A stretch of DNA of 64,000 bases from Trebouxia sp. TZW2008 (taxonomy: Eukaryota > Chlorophyta > Trebouxiophyceae > Trebouxiales > Trebouxiaceae), in assembly GCA_002118135.1 (NCBI GenBank), contig BDIU01000110.1:124001-188000 (forward strand), given 5' to 3'. The position numbers and the translations under genes were made by a program. Numbering within the stretch: position 1 is the first letter of the stretch; every line of letters begins with the position of its first letter. The notes below the pieces were generated by a model, which was not told the origin of the DNA, did no database searches, and worked only from the letters and a program-made list of their open reading frames with translations. Shown here one piece after another: positions 36,065 to 48,432 of the stretch.

Positions 36065-36889
36065 GGCAGCAGGAACCTCTTGGACTAGGCGGCAAGCAGC
36101 AGGCCTGTGTGTCGGTGATTCGCCCTGGACTGGGAACCACTGACCAGTCCCTCAGCGACGTGTTCTGAAACGCCGTCTGCTAAGCACCAGACATTCAGCA
36201 AGCTGTTTGACCACGCTGTCAAGCTCTCTCGCTTGCAGTTGCAAAACGATCATTCAATCGAGGTCCATGCTGCGCTTGCTTTGAATCGATGCTGTGATGA
36301 CACATGCCATGATGCGATGTACCTGCTCTTCTTTGGCATGTGCGTGCGCAATGCCATGATGCAATTGCAAGCGTGCGATTACCGTTCAGAGCAGCACGCT
36401 GATGCCTGCGCGGAAATTCGCAGCAAGCTTGACACAGCATGCATGTCACGAGCATAAGTCAGGCCCAGCACACGAGACCACAGACTGATGTATTTCATCT
36501 GATTGAGCATGCATTTCAACACGACAGAAGCCACCTAGGATTCTGTCAAAGCAGGGCGTTCATGCTGGGCTTGCGTGATTGCAAATGGCTGCCATGCAGC
36601 AACTAAGGGCAAGTGGAGGAGACAGGCTATTGTTTATGCTTCATCGGAAAAGATGTGGTGACAGTCGTAGGGTCACACACACAAAAAGCTCAGCAGGCTG
36701 ACAGACTGCTGGCTTGGAAATTGCCTTGTCAGCATGTGGTCACCTGGTCGCACACAAGCTGTCAATGCAGGAAGCATGCCATTGCCAAATTCTGTGAAGA
36801 TACTAACTCCATGAAGCCACGCCTGTTTCATGGCTTCGTCAGTTGCACATGTTGTGCATCTGCAGAGATCGCTGAAGACTGCTGAATGC
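36065..36889. other. Intergenic, HOP1 5' / ERp29-like 3'
   Basis: About 825 bp that should hold the HOP1 promoter. A + strand ORF at 36233-36457 follows a good acceptor (CGCTTGCAG at 36238) and encodes a Cys-rich 74-residue peptide. I see no upstream exon or family, so it is not called. Confidence 0.45.
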
Positions 36890-39033
36890 CTACTCTTGTG
36901 CTGTGTGAAGATCTGCTTCATCACTGTCCTGGAATGCTCCCAGAACACTAATTTTGCGGCTGATGTCACTTAGCTTTGATGGACTGAGCTTGCCTCCTTC
37001 CAGAAGCCGCTCCAACCTTGCCAACTCAGTGTTGAAGTAGTCAGAACCCTGCGCAATCACACATATTCATCATCTTCACGAATGCATGCTACTGAATTCC
37101 AGCACCCTACTAGATGCATATGGAAGCAGTGAATGCCTCCAGACAATCTGGTTCAAGCCACTTGTTGCCAACACGAGATTAGCCTCAAGCGACAGCTGTC
37201 TGGAGCTTATATTTTGTCATGCATGCACCAAGGAACTCTGCCAAGAGGAAAGTGAGCAAGCCATGATGAAGCATGAAGCGCCAAATAGTATGCACTGCAC
37301 ACAGAACCCCACAGATTCTATACAGATAAGACACAGTGGTACTGGCAACACAATTGCAGAATGGCAGCTGGTCATAGTGTGTTAGATACCTTGGCAGCTG
37401 CCTTCTTGACTGCATTGACATACACTTGCCCATTGGCTTTGGCGTCCCCTGTTAGCTTTGCTGCTGCTGCTGAGATCTCATCAGCCACAGATGAAGTTGC
37501 ATCAGCCGCTGCAAGACATACACAAGCATGGATTGAGAGCAGAAGCTGCTTGTGATCACAATCTGACATCAATGGTTTTGCATACAGCAGCAGTGCACAG
37601 TAACTATCAGCAAAGCGCACAAGTTGCCAGATCATAGCCAATAGGTCCATCATTTGACATGCAGCACTGATATGCAACAACACTAAGCTGCTGATTACAA
37701 AGCTGGAAACATGGTACAAGCCGGCATGTACAGTTCCTGTCAGACATGACTATGCTTTGCAACCTGCATCGTTTGCCTCAGGCGCGCCACCAAAGCTTTT
37801 GAGGGTAAGCGTCTCTCTGAAGCTGAGCAAAGTATGATGTGACTGCAAGCCAAGGCAACTTTTGGCAGATGCAGACACTGGGAGGGCAGTGAAGCAAGTT
37901 CACCTGATCCAATGTATTTGCGTGCCAACACATCTAGCTCTTCCACTCGTGCAAAAGCCTTGTCTGCGCTGACTTGCTGGTTGATGTAGTCCAGGAAGGC
38001 TGAGGCGGTACGTCCAGAGTTGTAGCTGCAACAAACATCAGCAAAAGCTTGTCTGTATGCTGTGAGGCGCTGTCAATGATAATTGCATGCATTTGTGGTG
38101 GCGTCGGCTTTGGCATTGGCAGTGCAGGTGACAGTGGCAAGGACGTTGACAATGACAGTGACAGTGGCATTGGGAATGCGATTGGCATCGGCATCTGCAT
38201 CGGCATTGACATCGGCATTGGCATTGGCGCTGGCAACGGCAAAAGCGCTGGCTTTGGCACTGGCACTGGCACTGGCATTGACACCGACGTTGGCGTTTCC
38301 AGTGGCACTGGCACTGGCAATGGCATTGAAAATGACTATGGCTGCAGCAGCTTACTCTGTTGGGTTGTTGACAGGCTTGCCACGGGGAAACCACTTGAGC
38401 GTGGGGAATCCTCGGACACCAAACTTCTCACCTAGTGACTTGTGCTTGTCAGCATCAACCTGCAGGGCAGCATTGTCTTGATGACAAAGACACCAGAGAG
38501 GTGTGATGTAACAGGGCTAGAGGAGCTCAGACCTACCTTTGCGATGACCACGCTGTTTTTGAGCCTGGGGTCTTTCTGCACAGACTTGCCAAGAGACTTG
38601 TACTCGGGCGTCAGATGTTTGCAGTGACCGCACCTGCCAAAACGCATACAGTATGTCAGCAGTTGTGGTCATGCAGGCCTCGCTAATCAGCTTGAAGCCA
38701 CTGCCTGATGACAACGTCAGAAATATGACAAACTGCATGTGCATATGAAAGTTGCAGGTAGACTCAAAGTACCATGGAGCATAGAACTCTACAAGAGCAT
38801 GCTTGCCACCGTTGACAAATTTGTCGAAAGTCTCCGGGGCTGCAGAGCAACGCGATAGTCAGCAAACTCAACCTGCGTGCAGTGTGCATAGCCGACAGCT
38901 TTGAGCGATAGCAAGGTCAAGCAATCTCACTCAGATCTTGTACTCCAGATAGAGACACTGTGGGATCCTGTGCAATTACGACCGTCAAGAATGCAGCGGC
39001 CAACGCCAAGAGCAGTGGTGCTCTGCGTGTCAT
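36890..39033 (-). CDS. ERp29-like protein disulfide isomerase, one thioredoxin domain plus D domain (256 aa)
   Basis: ER-lumen oxidoreductase. Exons: 39033-38931, 38839-38773, 38633-38537, 38459-38356, 38025-37904, 37508-37390, 37048-36890; 257 codons with TAG, phases exact. Signal peptide [22 protein letters not shown] single thioredoxin domain follows, with [20 protein letters not shown] (active-site Cys58-Gly-His-Cys61), [20 protein letters not shown] and the cis-Pro motif [12 protein letters not shown]. The chain then goes directly to a helical ERp29-type C-terminal domain ([37 protein letters not shown]). Plant PDIL2 proteins usually have two thioredoxin domains before this domain. Animal ERp29 has one, but without an active CxxC. 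No KDEL-type tail; the protein ends DLHTAQE. Confidence 0.92.
38098..38340 (+). repeat. Imperfect GGCATT/GGCACTG hexamer-rich tract
   Basis: Long imperfect array of six-base units (TTGGCA, ACTGGC, GACAGTGGC) within intron 4 of the ERp29-like gene. It gives artificial Gly/Ala/Ile or Pro/Met ORFs on both strands that are not coding. Confidence 0.85.
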
Positions 39034-40060
39034 CGTGATCAGGTCTGCAGCTCTCAAGGCCTTGCTTCTATCTTCGGTATGCGCTATTCAGTGATGTGCC
39101 AGCAGAGCTTTGTTTGAGACTGGACACAATGTGTGCTGCCCTTGATAAAGCTCGAGACGGCAGCTGCGTCTGCCCAGCTCTTTCGCCATAGAAGCACGTG
39201 TGGTGCTGCACCACGTGAAGTCAGAGTCTGCAGAACTCTGAATTGTCTATCCGGCTTGCGCACCGCCTGCTCAAACTGTCATCATCGCGATCGTGTTTGC
39301 GCCTCCAGCATGCAGTACAATGCTGACGCAATGCGCACAGCATTGCCAAGACATGCTTCTTGTCGAGCTTCAAGATGCAAGCATGCTGGTTTGACCGGCC
39401 AATTTGCACAAAGTCATTACCATGCCATTACGACACAGCCAGAACATGCACGTCTACCAACAATACTGTCCATGGAGTTGTTGGCTGGTTTCGTGCAAGC
39501 TCAACTTGAAGGTAGCAGACTCTATGCATGCGTCAGTGACACAACAGTTCAGTCAAACTGTCAGATTTTAAAAGTAAGCAATGCTCAGGCTGCAATGGGC
39601 CTTTTGCACAACAAACTGCAAGTCTTACATTCTTTGCCCTGGCATGAAATGCCCAGGGTAGCACACAGAACAATCACTGACTACTGTGTGACTAAAACGT
39701 CAACAAGAAACAACTCGGTCTGTACATACAATAAGTTCTGCTCCAATTGTCGGAAGTGACATGTCATCAATTCTCATTAGGGTCGTTACCCATGACCTGC
39801 ATAGACAGAAAGTCCATCGCCGCATGACGCTACGCATACAGCAGCTTTAAAGACAATCCAGGCAGGTTGTCATGTCCATCCTGCACATGTTTGCTGCGTC
39901 TCAGCTCAAGTCACCGGCTGAGCAAACATGGCGGTTTGCGACATATACAGCATAGGAATCACAGCTACAGGAGCAGGGAATGAGCTGCAGGCCTAGCAAG
40001 ATACACAAAGTCCACAGCTTCTATTTGCACACAGCGCACAAACTGCATTGACGCTTAGCT
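39034..40060. other. Intergenic upstream of the ERp29-like gene
   Basis: About 1 kb. It includes a 208-codon + strand ORF at 39133-39759, the longest unspliced open frame outside known exons here, starting 100 bp from the ERp29-like ATG. It has no recognised motif and an uneven composition. Its coding status is undecided. Confidence 0.4.
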
Positions 40061-40489
40061 AACTTTAGAGCCAAAGCAGGCTAAGCAGCGGAAGTCTTCC
40101 AAGAACTGTGTTTGCAGACTTCTGCAGGTAATATGCAGCACATGATCTCAACATTATGTGCACAGTCAAGTACCTTGCTGAGTGTAGTCTTATAGCGCTT
40201 GGCCGATTGGTGATCAGCTCATGGCATGATCTGGCTCTTGGTGTAGGTCCTGTCAGAGGTGTCCACTGTCAAGACGTGGTGATTCTGCAGACATTCTAGA
40301 AGCAAAGCTGTTGGCTGATGCAGCTATCCCGGGTCAAGTAGTTAAAGGTTGACAAAAGCAAGTGCTCAAAACATTGCATTTTTTGCATGCTTACATGAGT
40401 TGTGCATGTTGCTGTCCAACAATGCTTGCATGAACAGACAAGCAAAAGGCATGGTCTTCTATGCAGCAGCAGCAGCAGCAGTGCCTCAC

Positions 40490-43400
40490 CATCAGGTCTG
40501 TTACTGCTGTCTTGTGATGGATGACCTTTTTCATGGTGAAGTTCTGGCTGTTGGCATGTCTTGTTACTCTGGCATCTGTGGCAGTGCTCAAGGCATCCAA
40601 ACCTTTGGCAACTGCTGGTGACTTTTCAGTGTGGGTTTTGGTCAGGGGCTCAGAGCCTTGCTCTAAAACTGTCTTGTCAGCATGGCGGCAGGGCTGCTCA
40701 TGGCGCACATGCACCTCTGGTGCTGACCTCAATGGCGCATCCTGCACAACAGCACTCAAAAGTCAATTCGCCTGTAATTATGAGCTTGCCATCTTGACTG
40801 TTAGATGCGCCTTGACTGCAGCTGTAGTTTGGACTGGGACCCCACGTCCCGCCAGAAGGCAGCTGTTGGATGGAACTAGGGCTTTCATTAATGCAGCATT
40901 ACTGTCATGGGCAGTGCAAACCTAGCTTCTGGACAAGATGTGACAGCACAGGCAAAATCACCTGCATCAGTCAGACAGCAACGCTGATGAATCGGGTCAT
41001 ACGAAACAGATGCAGTCATCTTGCGCAACCAAGCAACAAGTCAGCTCTCTTGGTTGGTGACAGCAGCAAAATTTGCACACTGCGGAAGTTGAGCTAAGAC
41101 AACCCTGAGCACATCTGTATTGGTGTGTATTGAGCAGTCCACCTGGCTTGATTGGACCAGATATGACAGGCAAAGTCAACAACCCAAAGCAAGGCTGTAC
41201 TGTATTTGTTGATGGTGGCGTGGGTGATGGCGGATAGGCGCATGGCTGATGACGCATACAGACAGGCCATGAACTCCATCAAATGACAGATGCTGCATGA
41301 CCTTGTTAGATTGCAATGCAGACTTGAGTGAGAGCATAGATGCGTGCAAACCTAGCTTGATGCGCCCTGAAGTTGGCCTGCTGCTGCAAGTGTCACAAAC
41401 TGTTTAAAACACAAAGTGCAAAACAACACTAACTGCTACAAACAGCTGTCAGCAAGCCACTTGCATGACAGAAACGTTGATTTTGGAACAGCTCAACTGC
41501 AGAGCAGGTAGAGGGAAAAGCACACTTACCTGTGGAGGGACCGGCTTAGACAGTGGCATGCCAGCTTCTTCAAGCATCTGGGCTATTAGCCCAGGGATAA
41601 CCCCGGCAAGATGATGCCGGGCCTCAAGCTTCTTGGGTGGGGCCTGTAGGCAGATCCAAGAGCCATCTCACCAGTGTTCTGAGTCATTGGCAGACAATGT
41701 TTGCATCTGGTTTGGTCAGTACAAAGCACATATGACACATTGGTCAGCACGACATGTGCAACCCAAATTGCAGTGCTTTGACAACCAAAATCTGGCCATG
41801 ATGCATAGCTAGCACTTCAAGTCACAAGACAAGCAGCATGAACAGCAGTCAATCGTGGTGAAGACGCAAGGGGCAACACCAGATTCCCATCACGAAGCAT
41901 TGCTGCTGACTGATCGCAAGTGCATATGCAACATACAGCCACTTCCTCTCAGGCAACATCAAAAGATGACAGACATTTCGGCAACAGTATGCATGAGTCA
42001 AGCATTCAAAGACATGATCCCAGGGGCCTTACCTGAGGTGATGGGGTACCCCTCATGCCAAAGATGGGATCCAAGGTATAACCCTCAACATCATCCTCTG
42101 AGTCTGTCACCACGTCAGAGGAGTTGCAATGCGTAATCATGTCAATGCTTCCAAGGCTTGGAACATACCCCTTGCCACTCATATGCCACAGCTGTGGTGA
42201 CGCTGATGGCTGACAGCCCATCCGCAGGCCCAGGAGCGCCTGCAAGCACAGACAAAAACAATGTCATGTTTGTTCCTGAAGTATGTTTCACTGTGAGCAA
42301 TCAGCAGGGCACCGCAAACATGAACACTTGCATTTGGGCAGGCACCACGCTGCACAACATTGCATATTCCATATGCCAGTAAAAGCCAACACCAAAACAG
42401 TTCAGTCTCTTGCATGGCAACGCAAGCTCAGATTCAGTATGACCCCCCCGCTTAGATGATGACCATGCAACAGACAAGGTGAGTCAAAAGCTTGACCATG
42501 CACCCAAACAGGCCAATTGAAAGCTTTACCAGGCAGCAAGCAAGATCGAGAAAATGGCAAATTCAGCATGCAACACACAAGGTAACTCAGAAGCTTGACC
42601 TTGAGACAGACAAGGTTGGTCAAAAGCTTGTCGTTATTGAGAGAAAATCTTGCCTGAGCGGCCTCCTTATCTGCAAAAGGTGAGTCTGAGCTCCCTAGTG
42701 AGCTGGCACGGCTTGAACCATCAGAGTGGCTGCTAGTTGTCCCTGGGCTGGCAGTGCTGCAGTCACCAGACTGCCCCATCTCTGTCCATGGGCTGGCTGC
42801 GCTGATCACCAGACTGCCCACCAAGTGCCACTGAGCTGGCAGTCCTAGCATTACCAGACTGCGCGTTCACTGTCACTGGGCTAGCTGCTATGCCCAGGTT
42901 TGTTGCAGAGCTGAAATAGCCCATGTCCCCCAAGACCAGTGTGCGCCGGGTAGGAAAGCAGTCATCCATCCAGGCATGGTACCTTGCCTCCAACAAATGC
43001 ACATAGGGGTCAAGCAAGCCCAGGTCATCCTCATCATCCTGAGCAAAGACGACTTGCATTGGGGGTCGTCGATCCTAAAATCAATTGAACTGTAGGCAGA
43101 TGTAAACTGCCAGTTGCTGCACTTCAGGCAATACATGCAGGCATGCACCCGGCAAAACAAAATGAAATCCTCTAATCTTACTCAGCAGCTGACGTGTCAC
43201 TGAAGTTTGCTGATGGTGTGCAGGGCTCTGTCACAAGCTAAGTCAGTGCATGAGCTTTTGTACATGCAGCATTTGACTCGAGAAACACATATACAAATAG
43301 CATGCTGCTGCCTGTCTCTATGCCCATTCTGAGGTACTACTGCAATGTCAGATTGCAGACACAGGAGAAAATACAATGCCTTTGCTGAAGTAAAACCAGT

Positions 43401-45464
43401 ACCTCTTTTGGGTCTATTGGAGGGAGCATTGCAGAGCCCAGTGCACCCAGAGGTCTCTGCAAGTCTGCCTGGTCCGTCTGGTTGCCAACAGGGAAGTCCT
43501 GGTGGAGATACACAGCACTGATCAAGGAAAACAAGCCTTAAACAGTTCATCAATTTATCTTGAGTGGACTCATCAGATGAAGGGCTGGTCAATACATGAG
43601 CTTGCACTCAAGAAAACCACCAAAGTCTTGCCAGCACTGTACCAGCACTGAAGTCATTGCCTGTACATCATTTGCCAGGCATGAATCGCTTGCAATGTTC
43701 ATGTGGCAAACTATTTGACGGCTCTATCCACTCATGTAAGGGACAAACCCAAGTAATGCCATGAATATGCAAGGTACAACAGCACTGCAGGTTGATTGCC
43801 AGCTTGGCAGGCACAGACAGCACAGCTTTCTGCTTCGTTTAAGCATACACTTACAATGATGGTTCAATGACAGTGTTGCCATGGATGCCTTTTGCAACAG
43901 TTTCTGTGTTTGTTTGTGTGTTCTGCAAATACAACAGGATGATGCATCATCACTGCATCCGCTCCCCCCCCCACCAAGATACACTGGCATCACAACTTAT
44001 CATACTCATCGCATACACTCGAAGATTGCACACCCAGGATCATTGATCAGTCAAGTAGCGAATGGGGTTGGCACATGTGTTTTTGTTCTGGCCAGCTGAC
44101 AAGGGCTTACCAAGGTGCTTGCACCATCGTGTCGACCAGCAGATGCGTCCACACTGATATTGATGACGGTGCTGATAGGGCGTCTGTCATTGCTGCCCTC
44201 AAGCACAGGCTTCTCAGCCAGCGCTGGTGCAACGCGCTCATGTGCGCCCACATCATCGACCTGCAAAGGCACATCCACCCCAGGCATTTAATAAGCATGC
44301 AGCTTGAACTGTTTCACCAGTAATATGTCACACCGTGTTCAGTGCTGTCAGCATGCAAGCCAAGGGGCATGTGTCAGAGTGTTGGGACTGTGGGATGCTG
44401 TCAGCATGCAAGCCAAGGGGCATGTGTCAGAGTGGTGGGACTGTGGGAACGTGTTCAGTGCTGTCAGCATGCAAGCCAAGGGGCATGTGTCAGAGCGGTG
44501 GGATTGTGGGTATAAAAGTTTGCAGCATCTTTTCCACTTGAACAGGATCAACATGCAAAAGACTGCACATTCTGTTCTTACTTACACTAGCGTCAGCGTT
44601 CCATACTGCAGATGTCAGCAATACAGTTACTATACAGCATTGCCTGCACAGCCATTGAGACAAAGACAGCAGACTTGTTGATGAAATTTTACCCTGCCAG
44701 CTTTGTCGTCAAGTGAAGGAGACACAGCCCTGTCACCTTGGGGATCGCTGTCACCATGACCACCCTGATGCACAGCAGCAGCACTGCGTTAGATTGACAT
44801 TGCACAAATGACTAGGAGCTGCAGTACGCTGCACACTGCATGTTTGACAGCTAGGCCATGCACCCACCTTACTGAAAGCAAGCAGCAGTGAGTGCTGAAC
44901 ACCTCTGCTATGACACCAGGCACTTGCCATGATTGTGGTTCATCGAAACTGTAGCACACCGACTGACCTGCATGATGTAGGCCACAACTGCCTTGACAAC
45001 GTCTTTCTTGAAAAGGCCTCTACGTCTCTCATTCTTGCCAAGCAGCAATTCATCGTACACCTCCCTCATGACATTTGGAGGAACAGTCTGAAAGAAGTCG
45101 CGCATCCGGTAGGGGTCCCTTCCTTGCTGGACGTCCTCTGACAAGAACTGACCAGTGAGGATACTTGGGAGACTAGCAATGTCCTTGCAGAATACGGCCA
45201 TGTCGAAGGCCGACCGCTTGAGCTGAAGCGGACCCACACAATGCAAGACAGCAAGAAGTCGTGCTTCACGGTCGACCTGCAGGTCTTGAATCTTTGAGTA
45301 TCGAGATGAAGGTGGGGCATTCAGGCGTCTTTCTAATCTTCATAGAGCCATGAATACCTTGCGTGCAAACAATGTTGGCAAACACAGCTGATCTTACCAT
45401 CTTTGTGAAGCTGACAGAAACTGGAGTCGTGGCTGTACAAAGTCTTGAGTGTCTTGCGAAACGC
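40490..45464 (-). CDS. Unrecognised multi-exon gene (5' and 3' ends unresolved)
   Basis: Exons in order and in phase: 45464-45398, 45332-44968, 44764-44693, 44260-44111, 43498-43403, 43074-42855, 42796-42654 (GC donor), 42239-42033, 41643-41530; probably then about 41395-41350, about 41300-41205 and 40900-40810, and 40741-40490. The best conserved-looking part is exon 2: RLNAPPSSRYSKIQDLQVDR, then LPSILTGQFLSEDVQQGRDP, DFFQTVPPNVMREVYDELLL and GKNERRRGLFKKDVVKAVV, a charged alpha-helical domain. Later exons are acidic and low complexity, apart from VVFAQDDEDDLGLLDPYVHL with EARYHAWMDDCFPTRR and a helical MEFMACLYASSAMRL piece. No family recognised. The first exon shown opens without an ATG, so upstream exons are missing, possibly near 45500-45850. 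Confidence 0.6.
44335..44512 (+). repeat. Three-copy tandem repeat, 57-67 bp
   Basis: The block CTGTCAGCATGCAAGCCAAG plus GGGCATGTGTCAGAG is repeated three times almost perfectly. It lies in the intron between the exons at 44693 and 44260 of the unrecognised gene. Confidence 0.95.
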
Positions 45465-45824
45465 CTGTCTTTAGAAGCACGCCAAGGCGCTAATTGATCT
45501 TGCAGCGTAAGACAGCCTGCACAGTGCTACATGTGCCTGCGCCGGTGTCCTGATGGGAACCCCGCGTGACACCGGCGAAGCGACAGACAATGCCAGAGAC
45601 AAACGCAGTCAAGCCAAACGGGTTCGGCCTTGGGCCGTTCCTCTTCGCCACGTTTGTGGCCCATTCTAAATCCGCGCCGGCGTAAACTTTGCACGGCGTG
45701 CGTGAAAGACTTTAGGCGCTGGCCGATCAAAACCTGATCAGGGTTCAAATTCCCGGTCAAAACCCATAATCGCGCTTCTCCCGATGATCTCAGATCTACA
45801 CATAACACAGCTTCCTTCCTAGGC

Positions 45825-46790
45825 TCCTTCATCATAAACAACATGCAGATTCCATGTCAAGACTCAAGGGCATCAGCGGCATCAGCGGCGACCGATGACC
45901 TTCGACAGAGATCGTGCAGCGTTCGGTGCGCTCTAGAGGTTGTTTTCACGCCGAGTTGGAGGCCCGTTCGTCTGCACGCAAGACTTGCAGTGAAGATTGG
46001 ACAAGGGAGATTCAGGTATGCCTCAAGCAAGGTACGTCTCGACGCACTGCTTATGTCAGAGCGCCACTGTCCTTGGAGCCTCTAAGAAACTCGTCAAGGT
46101 TGTGTCTATCAAGCACACCTTCAAGGTGGTTTCTGAAGGCAGTAGGGCTTGCATTCCGCTACACTGCAGCTACTGCGACTGCAACAGCAGGACTTCACGC
46201 CTTGACAGGGAGGCTCAGCCATGCTGCAGTGGCAGGTGTCATCATGGTTGCAGGTACACACAGTTCTGCTTGTGCAACCTGCAAGATTGATTAAGACAGC
46301 TTCTCAGGCTCCTTCACCACTAACAGCATGTAGACACCATGTCGAGAGTCGACGGCATCAGCGGCGTCAGCGGCGACCGATGACCTTTGACAGAGATCGT
46401 GCAGCGTTCGGTGCGCTCTAGGAGGTGTTTTGACACCAGTTTGGAGGCCCGTTCGTCTGCACGCAAGACTTGCAGCGAAGATCGGACAAGGGAAGGAGAT
46501 TCGGGTATACCACAATCAAGGTACGTATCAATGCACTGCTTGTGTCTGAGCGCCATTCTCCTTGGAGCCTCTAGGAGCGTTGTCAACATTGTGGCTATCA
46601 AGCACACCTTGAGGTGGCTCCTGGATAGGCAACAGGGCTTGCATTTGGCTACACTGCAGCTGCTGCGACTGTAACAGCAGGACTTCACGCCTTGACAGGG
46701 AACCCCAGCTATGCTGCAATAGCAGGTGTGACCATGCATGTAGGCACACCCAGCTCTGCCTGTGCCTGCCTGCAAAATCGACTGTTGCAG
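45825..46790 (+). repeat. Tandem duplication of about 480 bp
   Basis: Copy 1 (about 45825-46305) and copy 2 (about 46306-46790) share long near-identical blocks such as GATCGTGCAGCGTTCGGTGC, GGAGGCCCGTTCGTCTGCAC and ACAGCAGGACTTCACGCCTT. Copy 2 has small indels, including a net 4-base insertion at ACAAGGGAAGGAG, so no single reading frame is kept across both. The composition is more GC-rich than the surroundings. Function unknown: it may be a decaying gene pair, a 5' UTR or promoter repeat, or a non-coding RNA. Confidence 0.85.
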
Positions 46791-47134
46791 TCTAGGGCGT
46801 GCTGTCTATTTGCTGATGTCTTGCAACCACTTGGTATCTTGCCCTAGCCTGTTTTACACGCTGTTTGCCAGTCAACATGACTGTGTGATGTACAACATAT
46901 GCATGAAAATTAAGTTGTGTTGGTGCCTAGTGATTGTCAAGTAGATAACTCAATCAGCATGTGCATCATGTCACAGACAGTCATGACCAATGCAATGCAA
47001 AGCTCGCTGCTCAGCTGCTGTGTGTTGACATGTATGGTCAACAGCACTGAGGCTGAATATTTATCAGTTTGCTCTTCCTGTTTTGATCCTTTAGATCTTG
47101 CTTTTGATTGAAATACATATGTATCATTTGACAG

Positions 47135-48432
47135 CAAAGTTTTGACTCACTTTGCAAGTAAACATAAGGAGGTGTTTCAAGCAACAAACTCAATATATGC
47201 AGACCTTGCAGCTTTGGAGACAATTCTGAGCTCACAAACAGGTTCACAGGTCCCAATTTGCCCTTGCGCCCTGTCAAACGCTGAAGGTAATGCAGCTGTA
47301 TTTGGCAGTGTCAACACTGCATAGTGCAGTTCCTGAGACATTTGGCCATATCATGCATGCCATGCCCTAGCACTTAGCCCCTTGATGATAATCTGCCATT
47401 CAGACAGCCTTTGATCTCCTTCTGCTGTGCCACAAGTCTGAGAGCGTTTTGGATGAACTTGTGGTGGCTGTGTAGGAGGAAAGAAGGCATCCACACAGCA
47501 CTTGCGAGTCACAAGGGCTTCTGACCACAAGCTGCTCTTGCCCTAGGCCCCAACACAGAGTTCGCACACACAGATCACAAATGGTATAGCTCTCAAACCA
47601 CACAAGCGACGGCAGAACCTGCGGTATGCGATGTCTCTGAGGCTTTGCCAGCAATGACTCAGCTCAGCACTGCTGAGTTAGACTCTGCTGAGTCAGAACT
47701 TGCTGTCCAGGGAGCTGGCTTTCTGGTGCAGTCTGACTAGGATGAGGATGTAGAAGGATTGAGTTGGGGGCAGAATTCCATTGCTGAATGGGTCCGCAGT
47801 GTCAAGGTGAGGATGCTTGGCTGGGGTAGTGCTTTCACAGGAAACAAGTCTCAAGTGAGTTTGGTGCATTGAAGTATCTCAACGACGTCAGGTGAATGCT
47901 CAAGCATATGCATAATTGTCAAAGATCTTTTGGCTTGTAGCTGGCTAGTGCTCATGTGAAATGCCGTGCAAGCTTTCTTTGATCAAGCTTGCCATCCCAT
48001 GTGTGTCACCCAGTTCGCAAACATTTATACACTGTGTTTCCATTCTGCAGTAGCACTGCATGCAAGTTGAAGTTTAGTTGAGTCTGGCTGAGAAGTTTTG
48101 ACTCCACAGGCTGCTTGTCAGAGTCTGCAAGGCTGTCCTGAAAGACAGAAGCAATCTGGTGTACTTATGAAACAAAGCAGGGCACCTGCCTGGTGCCCTC
48201 AAGGTTGGAAGAGGCTCTCCAATGTGCAGAGGCTTTCTTGCTGCACATGAGCTTAGCCCAGTAGGGAGCTTAGCCCAGTAGGGAGCGCATCAGCTTCCCA
48301 GGATGTCCCTGACTTCTCCACCGCAAGATGTACGCAAGGCCAAGCAGCAGCACAAGCTGAGTCAAAACGAGAAGAAAGGCAAAAGGAAGCGCAGAGTCAA
48401 AATGTTGAATTCACACAATTATTGTCTAAGTC
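47135..48432 (+). CDS. Weak candidate gene, possibly EXO84/Vps51-like N-terminus
   Basis: Possible exons: 47135-47286 (KVLTHFASKHKEVFQATNSI followed by YADLAALETILSSQ), about 47412-47480 (AFDLLLLCHKSESVLDELVV), about 47751-47812 (DEDVEGLSWGQNSIAEWVRS) and about 48300-48432 (QAAAQAESKREERQKEAQSQ to a TGA). The first exon has the form V-x-x-H-x-x-F-x-x-A-x-x-I-x-x-LE-x-x-L, like the helical start of exocyst subunit EXO84. Phases of the first two join; the others were not resolved. An apparent in-frame TAG near 47749 is best read as part of the acceptor CTGACTAG. Confidence 0.3.

Noticed and set aside
36233..36457. Small Cys-rich + strand ORF after a good acceptor.
   Set aside because: No upstream exon or start found; it sits in the HOP1 promoter region.
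38038..38481. Several 110-130 codon ORFs rich in Ala/Leu, Gly/Ile or Pro/Met.
   Set aside because: Six-base tandem repeat in an intron of the ERp29-like gene gives open frames on both strands.
39133..39759. Unspliced 208-codon ORF on the + strand.
   Set aside because: No motif, no similar neighbour structure and biased composition. Real genes here are made of short exons. I left it as undecided.
45700..45780. GGTTCAAATTCC, a tRNA B-box-like sequence.
   Set aside because: No A-box, D arm or acceptor stem at the right distance on either strand.
47656..47812. Apparent in-frame TAG in a coding-like stretch, suggesting a variant genetic code or readthrough.
   Set aside because: The TAG is best explained as the acceptor CTGACTAG before the exon DEDVEGLSWGQN. 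All confirmed genes here end with standard TAA, TAG or TGA.
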